Part shown: positions 44,028 through 55,000 of the stretch, in pieces
How the letters are laid out: each line of letters begins with the position of its first letter
Numbering within the stretch: the first letter of the stretch is position 1
NCBI GenBank assembly: GCA_944323625.1
Contig: CALUTD010000011.1
Span: forward strand, 1 to 64,000
DNA length: 64,000 nt
Reading direction: 5' to 3'
Source of the DNA: Candidatus Gastranaerophilales bacterium
Lineage (GTDB): Bacteria > Cyanobacteriota > Vampirovibrionia > Gastranaerophilales > Gastranaerophilaceae
Notes under the pieces: generated by a model
The model's database searches: none
Told to the model about the DNA's origin: nothing
The model's input: only the letters and a program-made list of their open reading frames with translations
Made by a program: the position numbers and the translations under genes

Positions 44028-45461
44028 TCACAGTCCGAATACACTCAATTGTATCATTTCACTCAAATTAAACGGAATATAAAGTCCGAGTATAAATGCC
44101 GTTGCCAACAAAATTATTTGAGGCAAATACATTAAGAAAGAAAGCTGTTTTGCATTTTCTTTAAGTTCTATTTCCTTCTCCTTTGATATTTCACCGTAAC
44201 ACATATTTATTACAGCTTTTTCAAGTCCGAACAAAATTATTGTAAGCAGAATTACAAATATTAAACACATAATATAATGTTTTTGCATAAACATTGTTTT
44301 TATCATTAAAAATTCAGATATAAACAGAACTGACGGCGGGAAAGCCGTAATTCCAAAAAATGATAACAACCAAAGCCATGCTGTTTTTTTATCCGCCAAA
44401 AGCAGCCCCGAAATATTTTTAATTTTTTTTGTTTTATAAATATGAAGAATATTCCCCGATGTTAAGAAAAAAGAAGATTTAATTAAGGAATGGCCGATTA
44501 AATGTATAATAGCCGCAAAAAGACCTAACCCTCCAAGTGCCGTTCCTATAATTAAAATTCCCATATTCTCAACCGAAGAATATGCAAGCATTCTTTTATA
44601 ATTATTTATATGATAAATAAATACAGCAGCCATAAACAGAGATAAAAAGCCCATTATGAACATAATAACTCTTACATAAGAATCAGCATTAGCTATAACT
44701 AAAATATTAAATACTTTTAAAATTACATAAAAAGCGGAATTTAAAAGTGCTGCCGATAACAAAGCCGATGCCGGCGACGGCGCCTCAGAATGTGCATCGG
44801 GGAGCCAAAAATGTACAGGCGCAAGCCCCATTTTTGTACCAAATCCGAACAGAATAAATATAAAAGAAAGTTTTAACCACATCGGATTAAATTTATGTGC
44901 ATTGAGAATTAAATCATAATAATTTAAAGAGCTTAAATCTCCCGTTGATATTGTTAAAAGAATTATTCCTACAAATGCCAGCGCAATACCTATTGAACAA
45001 ATAAAAACGTATTTCCAAGCTGCTTCAATTGCATTTTTTGTTTTTGAGAAAAATATCAAATAAGCGCTTGCAAGAGTTGTTGCTTCAAGTAATACCCATG
45101 AAAGTCCGAGATTATTACTTGTAATAACACCCGTCATTGATAAAACAAAAATCAACAGCATATATGTGTAATGGCGTTTTTGTTTTTGTCCGGCATCTTC
45201 AAGATACATATATCTTTTGTTATACAAGGCAACTGCCAAAAATACAAATGAAAGTACAAAAAGGAATATTACATTTGATGAATCAACACTAAAATAATTA
45301 TTTATAAATCTTTGTGAATCATTTAACAAATAGATTAAACTTAATGAAAAATGTAACAGTGCATACACTATTACAAAAAAGTTATTTAATTTTTCCTGTT
45401 TAAACAAGAAAATAACAATACAAGCAATAACCGGAAATAAAAGCAGCAGATTAAACATCAT
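44028..45461 (-). CDS. hyfF: Hyf/Nuo antiporter-like membrane subunit (HyfF type)
   Basis: 477 residues with about 14 membrane helices. Mrp/NuoLMN-family landmarks include SWVLLEATTLASAYLIFFSK, FGFGTKMGLAPVHFWLPDAH (ion-channel Lys and His) and YSSVENMGILIIGTALGG. It would form an ion-translocating unit. ATG at 45461 chosen because GAGGG lies 9 nt upstream; a GTG at 45467 is too close to it. The start overlaps the hyfE end. Confidence 0.92.
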   Translation of the reverse strand: MMFNLLLLFPVIACIVIFLFKQEKLNNFFVIVYALLHFSLSLIYLLNDSQRFINNYFSVDSSNVIFLFVLSFVFLAVALYNKRYMYLEDAGQKQKRHYTYMLLIFVLSMTGVITSNNLGLSWVLLEATTLASAYLIFFSKTKNAIEAAWKYVFICSIGIALAFVGIILLTISTGDLSSLNYYDLILNAHKFNPMWLKLSFIFILFGFGTKMGLAPVHFWLPDAHSEAPSPASALLSAALLNSAFYVILKVFNILVIANADSYVRVIMFIMGFLSLFMAAVFIYHINNYKRMLAYSSVENMGILIIGTALGGLGLFAAIIHLIGHSLIKSSFFLTSGNILHIYKTKKIKNISGLLLADKKTAWLWLLSFFGITAFPPSVLFISEFLMIKTMFMQKHYIMCLIFVILLTIILFGLEKAVINMCYGEISKEKEIELKENAKQLSFLMYLPQIILLATAFILGLYIPFNLSEMIQLSVFGL

Positions 45462-46101
45462 ATTCACAGTCCCTCAAATCCGATAAATGGGAAATCTCCA
45501 TATCGTCAAACTTAGTATTAATGTGTTTTATAAGGAGTCCCAAAATAAATACGGCAATAAATAAATCCAAAAGTACGCCCAAATTAACAATTAATGGCAT
45601 TTCTTTTGCTACTGAAAGCGAAAGCAAAAATATACCGTTTTCCATTGTTATAAAATCTATTACATTTGAAATAACTTTATGTTTTGTGGTTATCAATACA
45701 AGACTTATTATTATAACCGCAATTGATACACCAAAATATAGAGGATTAATCATTTTCATTGCGGGAAGATTTATATTTGAAATTAAAAATCCGATAAACA
45801 AAATAACAGTAGCTATAAATAAGCTGTAAAAATGGTGTATATTAGCCTCAGTATCTCTATAATCTTTTGTCCTTTTTATCAATCCACCCAAAATATAAGG
45901 AATAACAACCGATTTTATAATAAGAGTTTCAAAAGCAATAAACAAAAAGTTGAAAATTGAAAACTCATTCATATCGGTAGTACAGATTAAAAATAACAAT
46001 ATTCCCTGAAATATAAGTACATTAATATGCGCCATAAGCCTGCTGGTAGCAGCCACATATAACATTGTAAACCCGAATAGTATTATAAAAGCATTTTCCA
46101 T
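45451..46101 (-). CDS. hyfE: Hyf membrane subunit, NuoK-like (HyfE type)
   Basis: 216 residues, about seven membrane helices. The pattern (ENAFIILFGFTMLYVAATSR, FETLIIKSVVIPYILGGLI, TMENGIFLLSLSV with the conserved Glu) is that of HyfE/NuoK-like subunits. It starts 1 nt after the hyfC stop. Confidence 0.88.
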   Translation of the reverse strand: MENAFIILFGFTMLYVAATSRLMAHINVLIFQGILLFLICTTDMNEFSIFNFLFIAFETLIIKSVVIPYILGGLIKRTKDYRDTEANIHHFYSLFIATVILFIGFLISNINLPAMKMINPLYFGVSIAVIIISLVLITTKHKVISNVIDFITMENGIFLLSLSVAKEMPLIVNLGVLLDLFIAVFILGLLIKHINTKFDDMEISHLSDLRDCEYDV

Positions 46102-46102
46102 A

Positions 46103-47020
46103 TTAACCGCCGTAAATCCTTATTGTAATTAATGCCAAAATTACAAGCGCAAGAGCCGTCATAGCAAAAACAAATTCTAATATATGCGACATCCTTATTC
46201 TTGCAATACCTGATTCAACGGTTCCGACAACAATACCTATAAGGCAATATAATAAAAGATAGAGTATAAGGCTTATATAATATGGCATTGAAGAAGGAAT
46301 TATAAATAAAAGAATTAAAGAAGATATCAATACCATTTTTATTCCTGAAGCCCAGGTTAAAACCGCAAGATCAAAGCCGGAATTATCAAGTATCATAACT
46401 TCATGAATCATTGTCAATTCTAAATGTGTAGCTGGGTCATCAACGGGGATTCTTGAACATTCAACAACAAGCATAATAAAGAAAGCTAAAACCGCCAAAA
46501 TTATTACACATAAAGATACCATATTTATATTTGATATAAATGTGTTGAAAGAATTAAAGGAATATATTCCGCAAGCACCGCAGGCAGAAGCTGTAATGAT
46601 GAAAAATGCAGGTTCTATTAGTGAAGTAAAACAAGCTTCTCTTGAAGCGCCCATTCCTTCAAAACTGCTTCCCGTATCCATTGCACATAAAAGTGCAAAA
46701 AACTTACTTAAGCCCAAAAGATAAGCAAAAATTATAAACCCATACTCAATATTAATAACAGATAAACCGCCGGCCAAAGGAACAAACAAACCTGCAAATA
46801 TAACCGAAGATAATACTATAACAGGAGCAATATTAGCTATAAAAGATGTTGTATTACTTACAACAATACCTTTTTTTAAAAGACGCATAAAATCATAAAA
46901 AGGCTGTAACAAACTAACACCTTTTCTTCCGGCCCAAAAAGCTTTTGTTTTTTTTATAAATCCAAGCATTATAAAAGGCATTATTAATATAATAATTAAA
47001 TTTATTATAACCGTTTTCAT
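46103..47020 (-). CDS. hyfC: Hyf membrane subunit, NuoH-like (HyfC type)
   Basis: 305 residues with eight membrane helices. GRKGVSLLQPFYDFMRLLKK and VVECSRIPVDDPATHLELTM are the NuoH/HyfC quinone-chamber/Q-module-facing loops. In this complex they contact the large subunit. The ATG at 47020 overlaps the hyfB TGA (ATGA), preferable to the TTG at 47026. Confidence 0.93.
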   Translation of the reverse strand: MKTVIINLIIILIMPFIMLGFIKKTKAFWAGRKGVSLLQPFYDFMRLLKKGIVVSNTTSFIANIAPVIVLSSVIFAGLFVPLAGGLSVINIEYGFIIFAYLLGLSKFFALLCAMDTGSSFEGMGASREACFTSLIEPAFFIITASACGACGIYSFNSFNTFISNINMVSLCVIILAVLAFFIMLVVECSRIPVDDPATHLELTMIHEVMILDNSGFDLAVLTWASGIKMVLISSLILLFIIPSSMPYYISLILYLLLYCLIGIVVGTVESGIARIRMSHILEFVFAMTALALVILALITIRIYGG

Positions 47021-48981
47021 CCCCAAAACACTGCTCCTATAAGAATAAGAACTAAAAATACAAGTCCGTATAAGATATAGTGCTGTATATTTCCGTCTTG
47101 CAATCTTTCAAATTTTGCAAGAAACTTTTCATCTAATCTTATTATAGGGTTAATAATATAAGCTTCTTCCGCATCCTCCACTTCAGATGTGTAATGTGCA
47201 TCTTTAGGGAAAAATCCTTTCGGTTTTTTTACATCAGAAATTTTTTTAAATAATGGTGTTAATACTGATGTAAAAGGACTTACATAGGAAGCGGCAGAAT
47301 ATTGCATCTTGCTGTTAACATCCTGATAGCCGCAGCCCCATGTTTCATAATTGACTCTGTTTTTTACAACAATTTTCTTTATTCCGTAAATTAAAAGGAT
47401 AAACATTATAAATAAAACTACAAATACGGAGATATTCAATAAAATTATCTGAATATTAAATAACAGATTTATATTAAATCCTTGTTGTATAAATAAATCG
47501 TATGGAATTTTAATTAAATCGGCAATATATAATGAAGAAATCCCTAAAGCAAATATCAAAACCGCAAGTATATACATAGGGATAATCATATAAATCGAAA
47601 CATCAGAATTAACATCATTTGAATGGTAAGACCTTGAAGTCCCCAAAAATACAACGGAATATACTTTCGTCATAGCAAGAATTACCAGTGTCCCTACAAG
47701 TGCCAAAGCCGCAATTGAAAGAACTATAGATATAAATAAAGAAGCATTACCAAGCTTTAACGAATTAAATAAACTTAAATAAATGGTAAACTCGCTGATA
47801 AAACCATTTAAAGGAGGAAGAGCACAAATAGCAATACAGGCAATTAAAAAACAAACAGCGGTAAAAGGCATCTTTTTAACAAGTCCGCCAAGTTTTTCGA
47901 TATTTTTTGTATGAGTTAATGAATATACACTTCCCGCCCCCATAAATAAAAGACTTTTGAATACCGAATGATTTAGAATATGAAGAAAACACCCTAAGGA
48001 AGCGAGTATAATAACATAGTTATCGGAATAAATAACTCCAAATATTATTGCAGCAATTGCAATACCGATTATTCCTATATTTTCCATTGAAGAATAAGCA
48101 AGAAGTTTTTTTAAATCTTTTTGTCCTAAAGCGTAAATTATACCGTAAAGTGCAGTTATTACCGAAACAAAAAGAACAAAATATGCTATAAATAAGGTTG
48201 GTTTTTGAATAAATATTAAAACTCTTAATATTCCGTATATACCTGTTTTAATCATAACTGCCGACATAATTGCCGAGATATGACTAGGCGCTGCGGGATG
48301 TGCATGAGGAAGCCAGTTGTGCATCGGGAAAAATCCGGCCTTTGTTCCAAAACCTAAAAAGGTTAGTACAAATATTAAATCTTTAAAATGATTATTTCCT
48401 TCAAATATTGAAGTAAAAGAACTAAAATCATAACTTCCCGATTTTATTGACATTAGAACAAATGCCGCAATAATAAATAAAACGGAAATATGCATATAAA
48501 CCAAATATTTTATGCCGGCTTCCAATACTTCTTTTTTATCATCTTCAAAAATTACAAGAAAAAATGAGGACAAAGACATTATTTCCCATAAAATCAAGAA
48601 ATAAAAAGCATTCTTGACTGTAACCACTAAAAGCATTGAAGCTGTTAAAACAGGTAAAAATAAACAGTGAGAAGCAAATTTTTTATTTTTATTTTCATAA
48701 GGTTTCATATAACCTATTGAATAAATTGAAGCTAAAGCTGTAATTAGAGAAATTACAATTACAAAAAAGGAAGATAAACTGTCACAAGCAAATTCAACAT
48801 TCCCAAAAGGAGGGATAAATAATATAGAAGGTCCCTGAGATTTTATTACTGAAATAATACATAAAATTGAAGCAATAACAGAAGATAAACAAACAAATTT
48901 AAGTTTTACGGTTTCACGAAAAAGAAGTGACAAAACTCCGCCCAAAATAAGTATTAATATCCCTGTAAAAAATAAATTCAT
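47017..48981 (-). CDS. hyfB: Hyf antiporter-like membrane subunit (HyfB type)
   Basis: 655 residues and about 16 membrane helices. NuoL-like motifs include ILWEIMSLSSFFLVIFE, GFGTKAGFFPMHNWLPHAH and AYSSMENIGIIGIA. The C-terminal segment YETWGCGYQDVNSKMQYSA is typical of HyfB. I start at ATG 48981 (MNLFFTGILI, GGA upstream); an ATG at 49017 would add 12 residues, and frames further up enter the pseudopilin gene. First gene of the six-gene operon. Confidence 0.9.
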   Translation of the reverse strand: MNLFFTGILILILGGVLSLLFRETVKLKFVCLSSVIASILCIISVIKSQGPSILFIPPFGNVEFACDSLSSFFVIVISLITALASIYSIGYMKPYENKNKKFASHCLFLPVLTASMLLVVTVKNAFYFLILWEIMSLSSFFLVIFEDDKKEVLEAGIKYLVYMHISVLFIIAAFVLMSIKSGSYDFSSFTSIFEGNNHFKDLIFVLTFLGFGTKAGFFPMHNWLPHAHPAAPSHISAIMSAVMIKTGIYGILRVLIFIQKPTLFIAYFVLFVSVITALYGIIYALGQKDLKKLLAYSSMENIGIIGIAIAAIIFGVIYSDNYVIILASLGCFLHILNHSVFKSLLFMGAGSVYSLTHTKNIEKLGGLVKKMPFTAVCFLIACIAICALPPLNGFISEFTIYLSLFNSLKLGNASLFISIVLSIAALALVGTLVILAMTKVYSVVFLGTSRSYHSNDVNSDVSIYMIIPMYILAVLIFALGISSLYIADLIKIPYDLFIQQGFNINLLFNIQIILLNISVFVVLFIMFILLIYGIKKIVVKNRVNYETWGCGYQDVNSKMQYSAASYVSPFTSVLTPLFKKISDVKKPKGFFPKDAHYTSEVEDAEEAYIINPIIRLDEKFLAKFERLQDGNIQHYILYGLVFLVLILIGAVFWG

Positions 48982-49061
48982 TTTTCCGTTTAAATCATGT
49001 TCGACTAATATTTTCATATTTTTACGTAAATATGAAAATAATTCAAGATTTAATTTACATA

Positions 49062-49799
49062 TTATATTCTTAACGGATAATCGTCTTTGAATTCCCATCC
49101 GTCATTTTTTAATAAAAGAGTACAACCCCCTGAATAAGCATCAGTCTTGCAAGATTCAATTATTTCTTCTCTGCTGCCAAAACTCAGGTTTGATGCTGAT
49201 TGCTGAACATCAAAAGCATTTGCATATCCTGTATTAAGTGCAGAACCGTATATTGTAAATCTAAAAATATCTCTTCCGTCCTCATTTGGTCCTTTATCAC
49301 CGTTTAAATCAAAGAAAACTGCAGGTAATGCAGAATCTGCGCATTCTAAAAAGCATTCGTAAGATGAAGGATCACTGCAAGAATCAAAACAAGATTGATT
49401 TACGTATGAGCCGTCATCTACATTTACAGATACAGTCATATCACCACCGGGAAAAATTTCCATACTTGTTCCGTCATCAAGATAAACTTTATAGTTGTTA
49501 CCGTATCTACCCGTGTCTTCTTTTGTCATATTAGTTCTCAAATAATTTTTTAGATATGTATCAAAAAAATCTTTTGCGGATGTGGCTTTTCCCCCTGCCC
49601 ATTCGTCGGCATATACCCCTGTATCAAGCTCTGCAAGTTTTATTGCATTATTCATCTGACTGTAGAATTTTTTTAATTTTGCAGAATATTCCGTTTTTTT
49701 ATGATTAGCCATTACTAAAGGTACAGTTATAACTGCAATTACTCCTATTATTGTCAGTGTTATTAAAACTTCTGCAAGTGTAAATGTTTTTTTATACAA
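49062..49799 (-). CDS. Type IV pseudopilin-like protein (paralogue of the 4.3-kb gene)
   Basis: About 245 residues. YKK then FTLAEVLITLTIIGVIAVIT gives a short basic leader, the +5 Glu and the membrane helix of type IV pseudopilins. Mature region: KLKKFYSQMNNAIKLAE, six or more cysteines (NQSCFDSCSDP, YECFLEC, ESCKTDAYSGGC), then FDLNGDKGPNEDGRDIF, a possible Ca-binding Asp/Asn loop, and the end WEFKDDYPLRI. Start is TTG at 49799 with GGAG about 10 nt upstream; a TTG at 49814 overlaps that site. Confidence 0.85.
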   Translation of the reverse strand: MYKKTFTLAEVLITLTIIGVIAVITVPLVMANHKKTEYSAKLKKFYSQMNNAIKLAELDTGVYADEWAGGKATSAKDFFDTYLKNYLRTNMTKEDTGRYGNNYKVYLDDGTSMEIFPGGDMTVSVNVDDGSYVNQSCFDSCSDPSSYECFLECADSALPAVFFDLNGDKGPNEDGRDIFRFTIYGSALNTGYANAFDVQQSASNLSFGSREEIIESCKTDAYSGGCTLLLKNDGWEFKDDYPLRI

Positions 49800-49962
49800 A
49801 AAATTTTTCTCCAATCTGTACTTATATATATATTAAACAATTTTTTTCAAAATATTTCAATAATAAATGTAAAGTTATGTTAAATAAAATATAGATTTTT
49901 GTAAAGTTAAACTGATATTTGTCGATATAAGAAAATAAAGGTACTAATAAAGGAGCTTTGTT

Positions 49963-52014
49963 ATGGATATTGATGCAAACAAAATTGGTTCAACGGGTCA
50001 AAATACAGGTGATTCTTCTTCTGTAAAGAAACCGAAAAGAGAAGAAGTAGATTTTAAAAGTGTATTTGAAACTGATTATGAAACAAGTTTTGAAAATGAT
50101 GATTTAGACAATGTTAAAGCAGAAGACATCTTCAGTAAATTTACGGATGAAGAGTACAAAACTTTGGACATAGATGAACAAGTAGATTTTTTAGAAGATC
50201 CTTCGTTCAATTTTGACATATCGGACTATGATGCTGTAGAAGCTGGAGAAGAAGGCAATAATGATTCATTTTTAAGAAAAGAAAATGATGACGGCAGTAT
50301 TGAATATATAAAAGTTATTGCTTCTGAGAGCGGTAAACTTGGTATTGTACATACAACCGTAGAAGATGGAGAAACAGTCGGACAAACTGAAATATATACT
50401 TTTGATGATGGTAAATCAGCAAGCGAGGCGGCAGCTGCTTCTTCCAATCCCGGTTCGGCTGCACGTTCATCTGATCAAAGCGGTGCTTCGCCATCAACTT
50501 CCGGAACAAGCTCAAATGATTCATCAACAACGACTGCTGCAAGCGGAGCATCGTCAACACAGGATGATTCTGAAAGCGAAAATGGTGATTCACAAAGCGG
50601 CAGTAATTCTGAAAATTCATCAAATAATTCACAGGGTAAAAAAACAACAACCACTACAACTACAACCACAACAAATGAAGATGGAACAACAACTACTACA
50701 ACAACTACGACAACAGTATATGAAGATGGCGGCAGTGTAACGGAAACAGTTACCGAAGAAGAAATTGATGAATCTGATAATTCGGAAACTGCTGACGTAG
50801 ATAACACTGATGAAGCTAATACTTCATCAGATACTCCAAGAACTACCGGTGCAGATGATACTGAAGAAGCTGATACTTCAACAAATACTCCAAGAACTAC
50901 CGGTGCAGATGATACTGAAGAAGCTGACACTTCAACAAATACTCCAAGAACTACCGGTGCAGATGATACTGATGAAGCTGATACTTCATCAGATACTCCA
51001 AAAACTACCGGTGCAGATGACACTGAAGAAGCTGATACTTCATCAGATACGCCAAGAACTACCGGTGCAGATGACACTGAAGAAGCTGATACTTCATCAG
51101 ATACTCCAAGAACTACCGGTGTAGATGACACTGATGAAACTGATACGTCAAAAACAGGTGATGTAGATGATGTTGAAAAAGCCGACACTTCAGAAGATAT
51201 TGACGATGAAGAAGCACTCGAATCCGATTTGTCAACTGACAGCGAAACTTTAAATAAATATTTAGAAGCTATCAACACACTGGTAACTGCAAAATCATCG
51301 GATAACCTTAGAACGCCCAATGATGTAATTAATATGTGGTATAATTCGGGGACGATATCTGAATCCGATGCACAAATTCTAAGAGCTTCATTTACAAAAT
51401 ATTCGGAAGTCGACGAAAAAATGATTCAAACTCAACTTGAAATCGCACAAATTAATAATCCGGACGTTACAAGAGAAGAAATAATCATGCAAATGACGAC
51501 TGCAGGTGCTTTATCGAATCCTGTTACAAGTGCCGACAAACCTATATTGACTGATGATGAAATCAATAGCTATGCAGAAAAATTTAAAGATAAAGATAAC
51601 GCAGATAGCATTGTTGAAATGATAAACAGCGGAGAACTTTCTTCAGAAAACATAGTAGAAATTGTTAAAAAAGTAAATGAGTCCGGTGAAAGTTTTGCCT
51701 GGGTATTTGATGGCAAGAATGAAGTCACAGAGGCAATTACAACCGCACTTATTGAACAAGCATCAAACGGTAATACAACTGCGTTAGAACTGTTATGTAA
51801 AGAATTATACAGCGCAACTGCCGGAAGGTGGGAAACTGCAGATGATTATCTAAAATGTTTGTTTGATAAAGCTGATGATAGTGTAATGAGTGCAATTGTG
51901 GCAAATTACAATAATATTACGAGTAGTGATTTAGTTAAAGACATAAGGAATGATTATCAATTCGATATAGCTCAAGGAAGCTATTATTTGTATAAAATTA
52001 ATCAAGCTAAATAA
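49963..52014 (+). CDS. Acidic Thr/Asp/Ser repeat protein
   Basis: A 683-residue protein, AAGGAG upstream. No signal peptide. Residues 1-140 are acidic (DFKSVFETDYETSF...). A Ser/Gly/Asn stretch follows, then two runs of threonine (TTTTTTTTTTNEDGTTTTTT). Six to seven copies of an 18-residue repeat (DTPRTTGADDTEEADTSS) lead to about 260 residues of normal, helical sequence (YLEAINTLVTAKSSDNLRTP..., TADDYLKCLFDKADDSVM). The helical end may be the functional part. Unknown function; no cysteine-rich or catalytic motif. Confidence 0.85.
   Translation: MDIDANKIGSTGQNTGDSSSVKKPKREEVDFKSVFETDYETSFENDDLDNVKAEDIFSKFTDEEYKTLDIDEQVDFLEDPSFNFDISDYDAVEAGEEGNNDSFLRKENDDGSIEYIKVIASESGKLGIVHTTVEDGETVGQTEIYTFDDGKSASEAAAASSNPGSAARSSDQSGASPSTSGTSSNDSSTTTAASGASSTQDDSESENGDSQSGSNSENSSNNSQGKKTTTTTTTTTTNEDGTTTTTTTTTTVYEDGGSVTETVTEEEIDESDNSETADVDNTDEANTSSDTPRTTGADDTEEADTSTNTPRTTGADDTEEADTSTNTPRTTGADDTDEADTSSDTPKTTGADDTEEADTSSDTPRTTGADDTEEADTSSDTPRTTGVDDTDETDTSKTGDVDDVEKADTSEDIDDEEALESDLSTDSETLNKYLEAINTLVTAKSSDNLRTPNDVINMWYNSGTISESDAQILRASFTKYSEVDEKMIQTQLEIAQINNPDVTREEIIMQMTTAGALSNPVTSADKPILTDDEINSYAEKFKDKDNADSIVEMINSGELSSENIVEIVKKVNESGESFAWVFDGKNEVTEAITTALIEQASNGNTTALELLCKELYSATAGRWETADDYLKCLFDKADDSVMSAIVANYNNITSSDLVKDIRNDYQFDIAQGSYYLYKINQAK
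50814..51142 (+). repeat. 54-bp in-frame tandem repeats (18 aa), about six copies
   Basis: Unit ACTCCAAGAACTACCGGTGC... repeats every 54 bp with few substitutions; several differences are synonymous. Copy number can change without loss of frame. Confidence 0.9.
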
Positions 52015-52025
52015 AACAACTATAG

Positions 52026-52068
52026 AAAAACGAAAAGGGTTATTTATTAACCCCTTTTCGTTTTTTAT
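52026..52068. terminator. Bidirectional terminator between convergent genes
   Basis: AACGAAAAGGG-TTA pairs with TAACCCCTTTTCGTT (one bulged C) with a 5-nt loop, A-run on the left and T6 on the right. Confidence 0.88.
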
Positions 52069-55000
52069 ATACAATTTAATCTGCACAAATGTCTATAAGG
52101 ACAATATCCGCAATTTTGTTCATCTTCAGATGGAGGGTCAAAATTTAAAGCCTGAATATTTTCATACGCAAAACTAATTTTATCCTGAATAATTTGATTA
52201 TCTTCATTTGTAAAATCAATATAGAAATTCGAGTCAGGTTCTTCAACAAATATTAAACCGCCTCTTGAAACTTTTGTTCCCGGATTTTTAAGTTCAAAAG
52301 CAAGCTTATAAAATCTTAATTGATTTAAGTAGCCTTCATATTCTTTGCCGTCTGCAATTTGCGTTTTAGATTTTGCTCCGCCTGTTTTATAGTCATATAC
52401 CTCAAATGTAGCATCAGAATTTTTCTCAATTCTGTCAATAAAACCTTTTATAAAATACTTATCAAAAGGTACATACTCCAAATAGTATTCGGTCGCATAT
52501 ATTCTTGACGGGATAATTTCAACAAGATGTTTGTAATATATATCACCGCTTTTTTCAATTCTTGCTTTGTATTCTTGCCTTTTTATGGAGGAAGTAAACT
52601 CTTGTTTATCCAAATATTTGTTTAAACTTGAAATAAACTCTTGTTCCGTCGGGTAATGATTATTTTCTTTCGCATATTTTACTGCATTATCAAGCGCTTT
52701 ATGAAATGCACTTCCGTAGTTGGCATTTTCGGATATTGAATCAATAACCGGAATTTTTAGTATATTAGAATACAAAAAGTTTCTCGGACAGTTAAGGTAA
52801 GCATTCAGAGAACTTGGGCTCAATACAAAATTTTTGACACGGGCTGTAAGTTCATCCTTAAAAGCCTTGGAATAATTAAAATATTCTTTTTTTAAGGATT
52901 GAGCAATTTCATTAAGATATTCATCTTTAGAAAGTTCGTGATTAAACGTTTCAACTATATCAGTATTTTTAACAGCCTCAACTAAGTAAGACGTCAATTC
53001 TTGCGGTTTTGCATCAATAGAGTTTGAATACGAAAGAAAAAGTGAGTACTTAGCTCTTGTAACTCCGACAAATAAAAGCCGTAATTGTTCGGAGTATCGT
53101 GCAGAATCTTCATCAACGGATTTATTATCTTTATCTATAGGAAGTGATGTTTTGTTTGAAACTTTTTTACCTTCCCACTTTTTAGCTATAAGATTCGGAA
53201 TAAAAACAAAATCAAATTCTCTTCCTTTTGAACCGTGTAAGGTCGTAAGCTGGACGGCATTTTGAACAAAATCATCTTTGTCAATAAGAATGGGGATACT
53301 GCTTTCAAATGCGCTGTCTATATGGTTTAAGAAATCAGATAAAGAAGCTTCTTTATTAAGATTCAGATAGGCACGCGCTTCATCCGTTATTTTCTTTATT
53401 GCATATATATTATCGCTTCTGTTTACATTGTTATCTATAAAATAGGCCAAAAGTCCTGTTTTATTTAACATTTCAATTATTAATTCATAGAAGTTCAAAG
53501 AGGCTTTCAAATCAAAAAGGGAATCGAATGTTCTTATAAATTCATGTACTTTTTTTGGATTTTCCCATTTGTGAGAATTTAAAGACTTCCTTATATTGTA
53601 TATTAAATCTTTATGGTTTAATCTGTTTTGAGTCAATAAATAGTTATAATCCGCGTTTTCAAACTCAAAAGGTTTTGATAAAAGGAGCCCGAATAACTTA
53701 TCCGCATGGAGTTCTGTATTTTCCAGCGCTTTTAAATAAAAATACACAAGCAGCGAAGATTTTATATCAAAAATGCTTTTGTTTTCTTTTATTTGGAACT
53801 GAATATTTTTTGCTTCCAAAAGAGAAGCAAATGTTTCTAATTCACTGTTTTCTCTTGTAAGAATTGATATTTTGGATAAATCTTTTTCATTAGAATCATT
53901 CAAGGGTAATTTGTCAGAGTTTATAATGTTTTCTATTTCTTTTACTATATAGTTGTTTTCCTGTTTTATATCTGAAAATCCGTGTACTTCTATCTTTCGA
54001 TTAAGAGGTATTATATCCGGATTTTTTGCGGTAAGCTTTTTTGAAATATTATAACCTGCAAATTTTGGGTTAAACTCAAGCCTTGATTTATCTTGACTTA
54101 TAATATCATAGCTAAAATCCAATATATTTTGACTTGAGCGGTTATTTTCATTCAGACAAATAACTTTAGTATCAGGATATTTTAAAAGAAATTTTTCTAA
54201 AGTATCTGTTTTGGCACCTTGAAACTCATATATAATTTGGTCATCATCGCCGACTACAAATATATTATTGCTGTTTGAACCTTGTGATAATAAAAATACA
54301 ATATTGTTTTGTGAATAATTAGTATCCTGATACTCATCAACAAGGAAATATTTATATTGAGCCGAAATTTTTGTTAAAAACTCCTGATTATATTCTAAAA
54401 CGTTAAGTACGAGATTTATCATGTCATTAAAATCAATGAAATTATTTTGTTTTAATTTTTTATCGTAAAGCTCAAATATAGTCCAGGTTTCTTTTGCTTT
54501 CCCCATTTTTCTTTTATGAGAGTCAAAAGAGTTAAGAAAAGTTTTAACAAGCTTTCCCTTCTGTTCTCTTTCAATGTATTCCGCCTGAAGCTCATCCATA
54601 CGGCCCTGCCACAAAGGATGTGTATTTAGCATATTAAAATATTCATCTTTTGTAACCTGGTTCGATTTTATTTCATCAACCGATTTTAACAGTTCGGGAA
54701 TAAAATAGTAATAATCTCCCCACTTAGTACGGTATATTTCAGGTTCAAATTCGTCTAAAACCTCGGCCATTATACTTCTTTTTGTAATTTCATCCACAAG
54801 CGAAACTCCGTCAAGAAGCTCAAATTCTTCGGGATACTGTTTTATAAGGTTACTGCAAAAGGCATGATAAGTATTAACGCTTACAGATGAAGCGGATATC
54901 CCTATTTCTTTTACCAAGCGAGCTTTCATTTCGTTTGCTGCTGCCTCAGAATATGTTAAACATAATATTGATTCGGGAGTAATACCATTTTGAAGCATGT

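Noticed and set aside
49018-49098. Longer HyfB start inside the pseudopilin gene
   Set aside because: Overlaps the end of another coding region without a ribosome-binding site, and precedes the first membrane helix by about 40 unneeded residues.
50475-51320. 281-codon Val/Ser-rich minus-strand frame
   Set aside because: Shadow of the Asp/Thr repeats; no signals and no independent structure.
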